DNA of 64,000 nt, from contig NC_134682.1 of the NCBI RefSeq assembly GCF_024713945.1, positions 4,379,001 through 4,443,000 of the forward strand. Direction: 5' to 3'. The DNA comes from Dermatophagoides farinae (lineage: Eukaryota > Arthropoda > Arachnida > Sarcoptiformes > Pyroglyphidae). The translations under genes and the position numbers were made by a program. This document shows, one piece after another, positions 9,049 to 19,372 of this stretch (position 1 is the first letter of the stretch; every line of letters begins with the position of its first letter). The notes beneath the pieces are model-generated. The model made no database searches and was not told the DNA's origin. It was given only the letters and a program-made list of their open reading frames with translations.

Positions 9049-10367
9049 AAGGAGATAAGCAGTTTCATTTTATTTACGGAAACAAAGACTTCCGGTTCCT
9101 TACAGTTTTGTATTGGGTTTTATCTTGTTTGACAAGGATCGCACAACATTTAGTGTATAAACAATGTGTTTTTTTGACACACCTAATAAAAATGAAAATT
9201 GAATGATGATTTATTTTTCGCTGAAAACAATGGAAAAACACTCATTTTTGAAGAATTTAACGCTAGTAATCATAAACCGTTGAATCATATTATGTATAAA
9301 TTATTTCAGCAGTAAAAATTTCATTTGTAAAAATTTCATTTGAAAAAACACCAAAAATCAACATAAAGATTCATTTGATCTGATAAGGGGTGTGTCAAAT
9401 TTTTTACATCGCAAATAAACCGGTAGTGACATCTATACGATGATGAGGAAGTTAAACAATCACACGTGAAGAAAATTTACCATGAACTTTATTGATTGAG
9501 CACGACTTTTGCACAATTGGTGATTCAGAAATATTTTGATTCAACACTATTTTTGGAATAAAACGCAAAATAAATGAATAAAAATCATTATTATTGTTAT
9601 CCATAATCGAATGATTTACCTATAATTTCATTAGTTGTACTTGATGCTTGTGGGTCCAGTGAATCGAGTATTTTTAAATTATTTATACGCTTGACGCCAA
9701 TTCCTCTTTGAAAAATTGGGAGAAATTTCATCTTGATCAAGAAAATATGTTCCAATAATTTTACGAGTGAAAAATTTTATTAAGCATCAAAATTCATTTG
9801 TATATCTAATAAACGCAAAAAAAACACCAAAAAAAATCGAAACATTTGAAATCCAAAACATGATTGTTTTGGAATGTTAATGGTCAAAATTTGAATATTT
9901 CAAATGGAATGTTCGACTTTGATTTAATGAATGTTATATAGCCTAATTAATCATTGGTATCTAATTGATTGTAATTTTCAATAGTGTCCGATTCCCAATC
10001 ATGGCTGCAAACAAATTATTATCGTTACGATTATGACGATGATGTCGAGATCATCGTAATTTATTTATTCCATATGTATAAAGTTTTAGAATTCGATTAA
10101 AAACATAAATTAAAAATTGAACAAAAAGTATTAAATTAAAATTAAAGGTAAATATTCAATGAGATGGGTGGAGAATGTTTGACACTGCTGGACGTAAGAC
10201 CACTTTTTTAGCGATCAACGATATATTGGGATTTAATATGTGTTAAAGCTGAGAAAGTAACTTCACATAAACATGTGGTGTTGAATGGCAGAAGAACATT
10301 TAACGCCATATCAGCGATTGTTCTGAAATTCAGTCAAGGACAATTGAAATGAATTAGACGATTCAAT
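9049..10367. other. Spacer upstream of U2; one possible MITE
   Basis: AT-rich, no gene seen. The 5' flank of U2 (9049-9130) must carry its snRNA promoter, but mite proximal elements are not known to me, so none is marked. Inverted TTTGACACACC-type ends at about 9168-9185 and 9385-9406 frame a possible 240-bp MITE. Confidence 0.5.
9168..9406. mobile_element. Possible MITE with imperfect inverted ends
   Basis: TTTTTTTGACACACCTAATAA near 9168 is matched in inverse by GATAAGGGGTGTGTCAAATTTTTT near 9382-9406. The core TTTGACACACC is identical on both sides. No clear target duplication was found, so it is tentative. Confidence 0.35.
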
Positions 10368-10778
10368 CTATTGTGGAATCCTTCCACGTGGTTGGTTGTG
10401 ATCGGGTCTGCAAATAATTAATCTAATTGTATCCACCACATATGTATTTGCATCGCACATTGTTGCTGTAATTTCACAGATTAATAATAGATCTTCATCC
10501 ATAGTCGATGACCGACTAGTCTTCTTTTTCATTTTTTTTGATGATAATTTAAACTTTGGCAATTGAGAAAACCATGATTGATGTTGTTGTTGATTACCAG
10601 TGGTAAATGGTGTTTCGATAAATCTTTTGTTGATTATTTCATCCTTTAAAGGATCATTATTTATTAATTGTTGTTTCTCTTTCCATCCAGATTCTTTGTC
10701 ATCAGGTTCACTAATAATAATAATAAATGATGTTATTATAGGTGTGTTACTTTTTCTTGTCTTTTCGGTTGGCAGCAT
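10368..10778 (-). CDS. Unrecognised 136-residue frame, partly duplicated nearby
   Basis: I do not recognise it. The frame is hydrophilic with Lys/Ser-rich parts (SSKKMKKKTSRSS) followed by DEDLLLICEITATMCDAN and VDTIRLIICRP. A second, shorter copy of this last part occurs at about 11130-11250 on the same strand (LLICGIIATMCDAN, VDTKIIC) with the frame kept and a 6-nt length difference. That suggests a once-coding sequence that was duplicated. It may be an exon of a gene whose other exons I cannot place, or a decaying copy. Confidence 0.3.
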   Translation of the reverse strand: MLPTEKTRKSNTPIITSFIIIISEPDDKESGWKEKQQLINNDPLKDEIINKRFIETPFTTGNQQQHQSWFSQLPKFKLSSKKMKKKTSRSSTMDEDLLLICEITATMCDANTYVVDTIRLIICRPDHNQPRGRIPQ

Positions 10779-11430
10779 TGTTTTTCGTGATCACGCCCTC
10801 ATTATTAGTGGAATGGTCAAACCACATTGAAATATACAACAGCAAACAAAATCTTTATTTGACTCCAGTCGCTCCATCCAATTGTTCCTATAGGAACACT
10901 ATATCCACTAAATAGACATCAGTCCACGATGAATCAATTTGATTTGGGCTAAACATTATCTTTTGTACCGAGAAATACACTTCTAAATGATTGACAAATG
11001 AATAATTTGTAGCGTCATTCAATAATCAAATGGTTGGAATTTGCTTACCCATTCGAATTGGTGGAACTCTATAGTCAAAAAAGAAAATTTAGAATTTCAT
11101 CTGAATTTTATTATTAACATCATTTTTCATACCATTCGGGCCTGCAAACAAATAATCTTTGTATCCACAATATTTGCATCGCACATTGTTGCTATAATTC
11201 CACAGATCAATAAGTTGATCACATTAGGAATGATTTTTTCATCAAGTGCTAATTTCCAATAACCGTTTGTGTACCAGTGGAAGATACAAAATTGGACAAA
11301 ACTTTGCCAACCATCATAGACTTATCATCAGTCAGAATGCTTTTTCAATGAAAGAATTACAATAAATAGAGCACAAATTTACTCAATGTGAGCAGAAAAT
11401 ACATATAATGATGATGATTGTTATGATTCA
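10779..11430. other. Spacer with a second, shorter copy of the ATMCDAN coding block
   Basis: At about 11130-11250 the minus strand repeats the ATMCDAN block of the frame at 10368-10778. A short match to 7313-7335 (TTTGACTCCAGTCGCTC) lies at about 10858. No other gene seen. Confidence 0.5.
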
Positions 11431-11498
11431 CAATGATTTTATTTAAGTTTAAGTTTAAGACGTTTGTGTTTCACCCATAAAGGACGTATCATGCAACA
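11431..11498 (-). repeat. LTR piece of the minus-strand copia remnant (3' side)
   Basis: On the minus strand it starts TGTTGCATGATACG next to a purine tract and shares CATAAAGGACGTAT and the end CAATGATTTTATTTAAG with 12181-12272. Confidence 0.75.
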
Positions 11499-12180
11499 CA
11501 CCCTTCTGGATCAGGTCACTAAGTTCTTTATAGAGTTATATATAAAGTAATAGAGTTATATATAAAGTTATAGAGTTCTTTATAGAGTTGTTTAAGTTTA
11601 TTGCATAAATCCATTCATCGGTACTACATGATTTTTAGTTGGCCAACGATTTAAAAGATAATTTGCACAATTAACAGATAGGTGCCAAAATTCGTCTGGT
11701 AATTTTGAATCTTTCCATAATGTTCGAGCACATTCCATCAAGGTTCGATTACGCCTCTCAATCTTTCCATTTTGTTGAAACGTATACGGGACGTAGTCGT
11801 TAAGAATGAACCAGCCTTCTGCCTGTGGATTTCGCGCACCATTAGATTCAGATCAGAAAAACCATTTGACTTGGCAAATCATATTCTAAGAAGGCTTCTC
11901 TCTTATATCATCTCTGATAAAGCCAAGAATCACACCAAAGTTTAATTTCGTCAAGCCAGAATTTAAAATTGGTACCATCAAATTTTTTCATGTCCAAAAT
12001 GGATAAGCATTGAATTGAGCAATTGAAGTTGTTCCATTTGCATTTTTCTTTGATTACGAGCTGAGCACATAAAACAGATATATGCAAAAATTTTCGTTTA
12101 CAAGTCAATCAAATAAACACATTAAGCAAACACAAACAATTTTAATAAACACAAACGAATTGAGAGACAATCAAGGTAAA

Positions 12181-12272
12181 CAATGATTTTATTTAAGCAT
12201 GTGACTGTGTCTATATACAGAAGTTTGTGTTTCATCCATAAAGAACGTATGCTTAGACATTTTCATGCAACA
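12181..12272 (-). repeat. LTR piece of the minus-strand copia remnant (5' side)
   Basis: Starts TGTTGCATGAAAATG on the minus strand and matches the 68-bp piece at 11431-11498 apart from an inner segment. Confidence 0.75.
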
Positions 12273-12434
12273 CGATTACATTGTTTGTGTGTGTTCAGTA
12301 TGATTTGACAAAAAATCAGCTTTGTCATTCTTGGCTTTGTTTTGTTTATTTTTTTCTTGTGAGAACATTTTTAAATTTCATTTCATTTTCATTTTTCCAT
12401 CTTTTTTTTCTCATCGATTATTTTGTATTTTAAA

Positions 12435-13780
12435 ATGGCTACCGATGTAAAAATGGAAGAAGTGCAAGATGTAAGTTTCAATGTGTTGAATTTTTTTCTT
12501 TAAAAATATCTTTTTTTTTTGCTTTCTCTCTTTCGAAGGATCTACCCGAAGAGATTAATCGTTGGTCCAAAGATGAAATTACAAGCCGTACAAGATTATT
12601 GGACAATGAAATAAAAATAATGAAAAGTGAATTGATGCGTGTAAATCATGAGCTAAATTCACAAAAGGAAAAAATTCGTGAAAATACTGAAAAAATTAAA
12701 GTGAATAAAACCTTGCCATATTTGGTATCGAATGTTATCGAATTATTAGATATTGATCCACAAGATTTAGGCGAAGAAGATGGTGCAAATGTTGATCTGG
12801 ATGCACAACGTAAAGGTAAATCGGCTGTTATTAAAACATCAACACGACAAACCTATTTCTTACCGGTAATTGGTCTTGTCGATCCGGAAAAACTTAAACC
12901 AGGCGATCTAGTTGGTGTGAATAAAGATTCATATCTAATTCTGGAAACATTACCAGCTGAATATGATTCACGTGTAAAGGCAATGGAAGTGGATGAACGT
13001 CCCACAGAACAATATAATGATATTGGTGGTCTAGAGAAACAAATTACCGAACTGATTGAAGCTGTTGTATTGCCAATGACACAGAAAGAAAAATTTGAAA
13101 AATTAGGAATAGCCCCACCAAAAGGTGTATTATTATATGGTCCACCAGGTACAGGAAAAACATTGTTGGCTCGTGCATGTGCTGCACAAACAAAATCAAC
13201 ATTTTTAAAATTGGCCGGTCCACAACTTGTACAGATGTTTATTGGTGATGGAGCCAAATTAGTACGTGATGCATTTGCATTGGCCAAAGAAAAAGCACCG
13301 GCAATTATATTCATCGATGAATTGGATGCAATTGGTACTAAACGTTTTGATAGTGAAAAAGCTGGTGATCGTGAAGTACAACGTACAATGTTGGAATTAT
13401 TAAATCAATTGGATGGATTCAGTTCAAGCACTGATATTAAAGTTATTGCCGCTACAAATCGTGTGGATATATTGGATCCAGCATTACTACGATCCGGACG
13501 TTTGGATCGTAAAATTGAATTCCCCACTCCAAATGAACAGGCACGTGCACGTATACTGGAAATTCATTCACGTCGTATGAATGTTGATTCTGGTGTAAAT
13601 TTTGATGAATTATCTCGTTGTACTGATGATTTTAACGGTGCACAATGTAAAGCTGTATGCGTGGAAGCCGGTATGATTGCATTACGTCGTAATGCTACGA
13701 TTATAAATCATGAAGATTTTATGGATGCTATCAACGAGGTGGCCGCTAAGAAAAAAGCTAATCTTAATTATTATGCTTAA
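12435..13780 (+). CDS. Rpt5: 26S proteasome regulatory ATPase subunit 6A (Rpt5/PSMC3)
   Basis: One of the six AAA ATPases of the proteasome base, which unfold ubiquitinated substrates and open the 20S gate in cytosol and nucleus. Exon 1 is 12435-12470 ([12 protein letters not shown]), the intron is 12471-12538 (68 nt, GTAAGT...AG) and exon 2 is 12539-13780, giving 425 residues. An N-terminal coiled coil is followed by the OB-fold region ([26 protein letters not shown]), Walker A GPPGTGKT, Walker [12 protein letters not shown] and the second region of homology [21 protein letters not shown]. The C-terminus ends YYA, the HbYX gate-opening motif of Rpt5. Similarity to human PSMC3 is very high throughout from memory. 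An AATAAA-type signal follows the stop. It is convergent with the DHRS7B-like gene, about 90 nt apart. Confidence 0.98.
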
Positions 13781-13868
13781 TACATTGATGAAGTTTGTAA
13801 ATTTCATTTTTAATTTTTATTAAAAAAAAAACACTAATAAAAACAATTTTTCAACTAAAAAATAAAAA

Positions 13869-14864
13869 TTAACTTGATTTAGATTTTTGTTTTGCATAAA
13901 TTTTCATGATAAAAAAATAAAATACAGGCCACAATGTTCGAATGATAACAAGAATTCGATGTATGAATGGTGCTAGTACAATTTCATGATCACCATTCAA
14001 TAACATTTCTAAACTGATGGTAGCAACATATTCTGCGGTATAACCATTTGCTGTCGTTTCATCCATTTGTCCATATTTTGTACCATCAGAATTCATTGCA
14101 TTCATCGATATATTTGTACGTATATAACCGGGTGCAAGAAGTGAAATATGAATTTTCGGTGCAATTAATGATAATTCCGATCGTAATGAATCATACCATG
14201 CACGTGATGCATGTTTTGATGATGAATATGAACTACGAAATGGTATGGCTAATCGATCTTGAATGGATGTTATGGCCAAAATTTGTCCATGGCCGTTTCG
14301 TTTGGATTCAGTCATCATTGATTTAATAATAATTTTTGTGAATGCAATGTGGCCAAGGAAATTTACCATCATCATTCGATGATCAACATCGACAAGGGTT
14401 TGCAATGCTTGTGCTCGACTAGAAATACCGGCATTATTAATGAGAATATCTACATTAAATTTTTCGCACATTTTTTTCGCTACATTTTCCGATTGTTCGA
14501 TTGAACTTAAATCTAACTGGATGATGTCCGGTTCAATTTTCGTACCGTTACCGGTACCGGTAGCTAGAAATTCCATTTTTATACGTTCCAATTCATCGAT
14601 ACGTCTTGCAGCCATTATAACATGTGCACCATGTTCAAAAGCAATTCGGGCAATTTCTTTACCCAGGCCAGATGATGCTCCAGTAACACAGACAGTTTTT
14701 CCATGGAAATATTTCAATGCTTTCGGTTCAAAACATTTAATTCGTGATAATCGATAATAAACGACATATGATAATAAAAGAATTATAAAAATCACAAAAA
14801 TCGTAAATAAAATCATTATATTGATCGAATGAAATGTTAAAAATTTTAAAAAATAAAAAAACAA
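13869..14864 (-). CDS. Short-chain dehydrogenase/reductase, DHRS7B type
   Basis: Single-exon membrane-anchored SDR of 331 residues. The N-terminus is one hydrophobic anchor (IMILFTIFVIFIILLLSYVVYY, about residues 16-37). The Rossmann domain follows with TGASSGLG (cofactor glycine motif), an AARR NADP-type basic pair, NNAG, the catalytic Ser in ITSIQ and the catalytic YSSSK, then LAPGYIRT. DHRS7B-type enzymes sit in ER or peroxisome membranes and reduce lipid carbonyls such as acyl-dihydroxyacetone phosphate; the substrate here is inferred from that. The first Met is at 14864; a second in-frame Met before ILFTIF (residue 17) would also keep the anchor. The general SDR assignment is sure, the DHRS7B subfamily likely. 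Confidence 0.88.
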   Translation of the reverse strand: MFFYFLKFLTFHSINIMILFTIFVIFIILLLSYVVYYRLSRIKCFEPKALKYFHGKTVCVTGASSGLGKEIARIAFEHGAHVIMAARRIDELERIKMEFLATGTGNGTKIEPDIIQLDLSSIEQSENVAKKMCEKFNVDILINNAGISSRAQALQTLVDVDHRMMMVNFLGHIAFTKIIIKSMMTESKRNGHGQILAITSIQDRLAIPFRSSYSSSKHASRAWYDSLRSELSLIAPKIHISLLAPGYIRTNISMNAMNSDGTKYGQMDETTANGYTAEYVATISLEMLLNGDHEIVLAPFIHRILVIIRTLWPVFYFFIMKIYAKQKSKSS

Positions 14865-14973
14865 AATCCGAATGACAATTGTACCAAAAGCATATGATTA
14901 TAATCATAAGGAATGGTAGATGGCGTTATCATCAGCCAAAAATTTCTTTATTCGCGGATCTAATAAGTAGATA

Positions 14974-15172
14974 CAGTAATACCCCGCTTAACGCGGGGGT
15001 TACGTTCCAAAAATTCTGAGCGTTAAGCGAAACAGCGCTAAGCGGGGCTATCTTTACATAATGCATTTTTACCCTTCATATACAATGTAACAATGTAATG
15101 CAATGTAGGGTAATTATACAGCGTTATATCGAATCAGCGCTAAACGTGGCAGCGTTAAGCGGGGTATGAGTG
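14974..15172. mobile_element. Complete MITE of pogo/Tigger (Tc1-mariner) type, 199 bp
   Basis: It starts CAGTAATACCCCGCTTAACG and ends in the inverse CGTTAAGCGGGGTATGAGTG, giving imperfect terminal inverted repeats of about 22 bp, and has inner GCGTTAAGCG/CGCTAAGCG subrepeats. TA dinucleotides flank both ends (14972-14973 and 15173-15174), the target duplication of Tc1-mariner elements. It is non-coding and much more GC-rich than its surroundings. A Tigger-type transposase tail lies right beside it, suggesting the family that moved it. Confidence 0.85.
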
Positions 15173-15189
15173 TACATAATAAATAAAAA

Positions 15190-15520
15190 GAATTCCAATG
15201 GGTATGAAAATGAAAATGACGAAGAATCTGTGCAAGTTCAAACTTTGACTGCAAACATAGCCGAAATCGCGAATGGAATAGGACGAGATGGGTTCGAACA
15301 GATAGAATCAAGTGATATTCAGAAATTGCTTGATTCGCAAGATGAAGATTTGACTGAAACCGACTTGGAGGAAATGTTAAATTCACAGCCCATTGAAGAA
15401 AAGGCTTTAACAAGCACTGGAAACGTGACATTTAATTTGAAGGTTTAAGAATTGCAAATGAACTTTGCGATTTCTTTATGAACATTGATCCGTCTATGGA
15501 ACGAAATTTTAAATTACATT
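15190..15520 (+). pseudogene. Tigger/pogo-type transposase, C-terminal remnant
   Basis: The frame from about 15200 reads EIANGIGRDGFEQIESSDIQ and LDSQDEDLTETDLEEMLNSQ, the acidic C-terminal block typical of Tigger/jerky-type DDE transposases. After a shift of frame near 15435 it continues GLRIANELCDFFMNIDPSME, the conserved family ending (D-P-S-M-E-R). Only the 3' end is present and the frame is broken, so it is a dead plain DNA transposon copy. It is adjacent to the MITE, with no inverted end seen on its right side. Confidence 0.75.
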
Positions 15521-15880
15521 ATTCAAACAGGTCGATATAATGAAATGAAAGGAGAATCATTATGGAGGGACATGGAAGAATCGGTTTTTGTGGTTGCGGT
15601 TGGAAACATGCTCGTTTCTCTCACCGACATTCTCGGTCGAAATAGGAAAAGGTTATACAATAGGCAGGGCTATGCTCAACCAGTTGACTGCTACATAACA
15701 AAAAATGCGTTTTTTGCGCCCTCTACATTTCCTATCCCCTTTAATGTTCAAAAAGATTGTGAATTGAAAAGAAAATTATTCATTATCAATGAATTTTTTA
15801 CGTTCAACTATCGTTCATTCTTCACCAACAAAATATCGGATGCAATCGATGATGATTTGTCGATTTTCATCATCGATTAG
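15485..15880 (+). CDS. Unrecognised 131-residue frame
   Basis: An open frame running from the transposase tail into unique sequence; internal Met codons (MKGESLWRDMEES) are possible starts. No domain recognised and no signal or membrane segment. It may be chance or an exon of an unseen gene. A TAGAGGGCGC motif (minus strand) lies inside it at 15716-15725, which argues that this DNA may be regulatory rather than coding. Confidence 0.15.
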   Translation: MIRLWNEILNYIIQTGRYNEMKGESLWRDMEESVFVVAVGNMLVSLTDILGRNRKRLYNRQGYAQPVDCYITKNAFFAPSTFPIPFNVQKDCELKRKLFIINEFFTFNYRSFFTNKISDAIDDDLSIFIID

Positions 15881-16540
15881 TGGGAAAAAATAATTTTCTC
15901 ACACTTTTCCCTTTTTTATCAAGATCAAGTTTTTTTTTCATTACACACCTCAGTCATTAAAATCATCAAAATCATCATCAGTGCCAAAATAAAAACCACA
16001 ATTTATGTCGTCACATTACAATCCTCTTTCATCCAATTTGACATTGAAAATTTCATTCATAAATTAGATCTAATCAAAAAATCAATAACATAAATCATCC
16101 ATTGATCCAAAGAAATGACATTTTGTTGGGTGAAAAAAAACGATTATCATCGTCATCATTTTGTTGTTGGCAACAACAAAAAATCGAAATCTTATGAATC
16201 ATTAAAGATTTCAATGACAATAACAACGATCAAAATTTCACAAATTTAAACCACAAAAAACAGATTCATTATTTGGATCGAATTATTGAACATTATTATC
16301 TACCACATTGTGGACAAGAATGGATTTTTTTCTTGGTATTTTTATCGTCGAGAATAACAACAACAACCGCCGACGAAGACGGCAATTTAAATTTAAATTT
16401 TTGACCGATAATAATCATGATGAAATAAATGTTTAATGGAATTGGCCTGACAAATAAATGAATGATTCGAATCATATCATTCGGCAACAAAACATTTCAC
16501 TGACACACACACACATATACACAAAAGCGAATTCAATGAA
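15881..16540. other. Spacer upstream of the gustatory-receptor-like gene
   Basis: AT-rich with CA and ATC microsatellite stretches; no gene seen. Confidence 0.5.
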
Positions 16541-18143
16541 ATGGAAATGATCAAACATTTTAATCGTAAAAATTCATCTTTAATAACCAATATTTTCTAT
16601 CATTCTATTGGTCTATTGTTTTTCATTATGAAATTTGGTCAAAATAAAAATTCAAATACTCAAACCGATTTGAAAATCTCATCACAAAAAACGTGGCTAG
16701 AATGGATTCATCAAATTCATCATTTGGATCATTTACATCCATTAATTCGATTATTTATTCCATATAAAAGTTTACAATATTTTAATGATTATTATAACTA
16801 TGTACGACGTATCCACCATCATCGGCAACAAACAAATCACCAATTGTATCGTTTCTATTATACAATAATCATTGTTCATATGGCAAAATTAATACATCTA
16901 ACATTCTTATATTTATCACGTAATCATACAGATGATATGATAAAAATTATTCAAGGTGACATATCCATCATATTCCAGGTGAATCAATTTGAACAATTAT
17001 TGACAATATTTCCAATGATTTTTGGTTTAAAAGCATTCTGGCAACTTTTTATTCGACCATTTCATATTGGAAATCGTATATTGGCTGATATTTTATTCAG
17101 TCATGATCATCCAGAACGTCGATATTTCATTCCACCATATAAGATTTATGACTATTCAGCCGTTAATTGTATCAAATGGACTGGTTGGTCATGTACAAAT
17201 GTTTTACATTTATTTTTTCCAATTTTACGTGAGTAATTCCTATTCCTATTTTGCCTTTTACTAATTCTCTTTTGCTATCTAAATATAGATATAATAACTT
17301 TAATTCTTTTATCGACAATTATCGAATATATTGTGGAACATTGTGAATATTTTCAAATCGATAATGGTGTATATTTGATTATAACATTGATATTGATATT
17401 TATAATTGTAATAATTGTTACAATTATTGGTTATTCATTAATTTTTTTCTTCATCAATATCAGTATCATGATTGTTTGTCAAGGTTTAATGATATTATTA
17501 TTTATTTGGATACGATTATGGCAAGCACGAAATTATCTTCGATTAATATCGCTCAAATCCAATATTGATCATATACAACGTTCATTGAAAAAATTTATTA
17601 AATTTCAACGACAAACCATTTCGTTGATCATTTTGGTGGATCGTTTTTATAGTAAATCATTTCTATTGATTATGTTGATTAGTTTGCCGATCAATATTTT
17701 TGCTATTATTGAATTAATTTGTGGTAATGCAATGAAATTTATTATTATAATACTTGCATTACATGAATGGTTGATTATATTTGCCTTGCATTTATTGATT
17801 GCAACAATCAATGAACGTATAAAATTATCCAATAAACAAATGTTTGGCATATTGGCAAGAACAACAACAACAACAATAACAAAACGAATCGTTACAAATC
17901 ATCAACCAAATTCATTTTATTTTAATTGGAATTGTAATTGTTACCTGCAGACAATGTATACGCAAATAAGACCATATGGTTTTACATATGGATCAATTAG
18001 TTTAGTATCGATGCAATCATTTGTATTGGTAAGTGCATTGAATTATTATAATCGAGTTTTTCAAAATTTTGTTTAATCCACAGTTGACCGTTGGCTATAT
18101 TCAAGGAATATTATTCTTTTATAAATTATTCAATCACCTATGA
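16541..18143 (+). CDS. Gustatory-receptor-like multipass membrane protein
   Basis: Three exons: 16541-17228, 17289-18028 and 18084-18143, with introns of 60 and 55 nt. The product of 495 residues has about seven hydrophobic segments: two before a loop with RRYFIPPYKIYDY, one exceptionally long hydrophobic stretch in exon 2 (IITLILIFIIVIIVTIIGY... through MILLFIWI), and further ones ending in the short last exon LTVGYIQGILFFYKLFNHL. The topology, the short final exon carrying the last membrane helix with a phase-0 intron just before it, and the TxGY...Q spacing recall the arthropod gustatory receptor family (ligand-gated cation channels of chemosensory neurons). No strict TYhhhhhQF signature is present, so the family is inferred. 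Confidence 0.5.
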
Positions 18144-18151
18144 TCAATCAA

Positions 18152-19009
18152 TTAATCATTTTGTAATCGAATAAATCGCCTCATCCGTTGACCAATAGAC
18201 CATATGAATATCGTATAAGCAAAGATCATAATCCATGAACAAATATTGGCCAATATATGCCACAAATAGCCATCAATATAATGTGGCCAATATAAACGTA
18301 AATGTTGATGAAGGATATGTTTAAATTTTGGTAATTGTTTGGCAGAAATGATGAAAAAAACAACACTTGTCCATGAAGAAATTACATACAGAATTGTCGA
18401 TATAAACATTGTTATCGGTTTGGATTCAACTTGGCCATAATCATATAATTTTTTACATAAAAAACACATAAGAAACATGTATATAGATGTCGCCAAATAC
18501 ATCCAACAAATACCAATTGAATGAATGATAAATTGTTGATTTGAACGGAAATTAATCCAAATCAATGTACCGATGGTGGCCAAAATTGCTACAATCAATG
18601 CTTGATGATTTCGTTGCTGTAATTTTTGTATTGTCTGTTGTGATTCACTATTCATATTTGTTTCTTTTGTCATAGCCATATTAAAATAGTATTTCAATTG
18701 TCGATAACGATAAATGATGGTAATGATGAATAAAATGATTAAAATATGACCAATGAATGAAAAATATCCAGCAAATAATCGACCGATACTAGCTATATCG
18801 GAAACATATGGTGGTGGTATCGATGGATCAATCAAATCATAACCAATACCAATGAAATAACCAATCATAATATTTAATGGCCATATCAGACCATTGATTA
18901 TCGGTATGATCCAAATGAAATTTTGCCATTTTTTTAATTTTCGATTTTCATTCGTCGTCATTTCGTTGTCGTTGTCTTTGTCGTTGTTGCTTACATTATT
19001 ATTGGTCAT
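18152..19009 (-). CDS. DRAM/Frag1/SFK1 family membrane protein (copy 1, intronless)
   Basis: 285 residues, single exon, about six membrane helices. The signature after the first loop (PPYVSDIASIGRLFAGYFSFIGHI) matches the PxISDxG...F motif of DRAM autophagy modulators, and KKLYDYGQVESKPITM matches the equivalent loop of copy 2. DRAM proteins reside in lysosomal or Golgi membranes and promote autophagy. Next to it (minus strand, higher coordinates) is a three-intron paralog, so this is a tandem pair. The absence of all three introns points to intron loss or retrocopying. Its stop is only 8 nt from the stop of the convergent receptor-like gene. Confidence 0.82.
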   Translation of the reverse strand: MTNNNVSNNDKDNDNEMTTNENRKLKKWQNFIWIIPIINGLIWPLNIMIGYFIGIGYDLIDPSIPPPYVSDIASIGRLFAGYFSFIGHILIILFIITIIYRYRQLKYYFNMAMTKETNMNSESQQTIQKLQQRNHQALIVAILATIGTLIWINFRSNQQFIIHSIGICWMYLATSIYMFLMCFLCKKLYDYGQVESKPITMFISTILYVISSWTSVVFFIISAKQLPKFKHILHQHLRLYWPHYIDGYLWHILANICSWIMIFAYTIFIWSIGQRMRRFIRLQND

Positions 19010-19372
19010 GATGATGATAACAGATTAGCACGGGATAAATTTCAAAATCCAAATGATGAAGAAAATTTTTTTTTCAAAAAAAAAAATTCATGACTAAATT
19101 TTGGGTGTGTGTAACAACATCAAAATGATGATGATGATGACACGCCTTTATAATTATAAATTGTCAAAATAACAATGTTTTTTTTTGAGAAAAAAAAGAA
19201 CAAAAAAAAATCCTTTTTTTATTTTTTTTATCCATGTGGAGGTAAAAATAGGAATTATAAAATCAATTCGTCAGTGAAAAAAACAAACAAACAAATTCGA
19301 ATTATTTTTCATTCGAATGATTGATGGTGGTTGGTGGTATACAATATTCATTCATTCATTTAGTCATTCATT
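19010..19372. other. Spacer between the two DRAM-like genes
   Basis: Promoter side of copy 1 and 3' side of copy 2; A/T homopolymers and ATG repeats; no gene seen. Confidence 0.5.

Larger units (their letters stand above)
11431..12272 (-). mobile_element. Ty1/copia remnant with both LTR pieces
   Basis: On the minus strand from 12272 to 11431 there is an LTR piece, a gag start (KKFDGTNFKFWLDEIKLW, at about 11914-12000), an integrase piece (QQNGKIERRNRTLMECARTL, about 11650-11860), a reverse-transcriptase-region piece with the CTCTATAA array (about 11510-11625), a purine tract (AGAAGGGTG) and a second LTR piece. The order is that of a copia element, but it is far shorter than a whole one. It is broken, with several breaks. 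The LTR pieces differ clearly, so it is old. It belongs to the same family as the plus-strand remnant at 2950-3640. Confidence 0.85.

Noticed and set aside
12853-13314. 153-codon minus-strand frame inside Rpt5
   Set aside because: Shadow of the strongly conserved ATPase coding strand.
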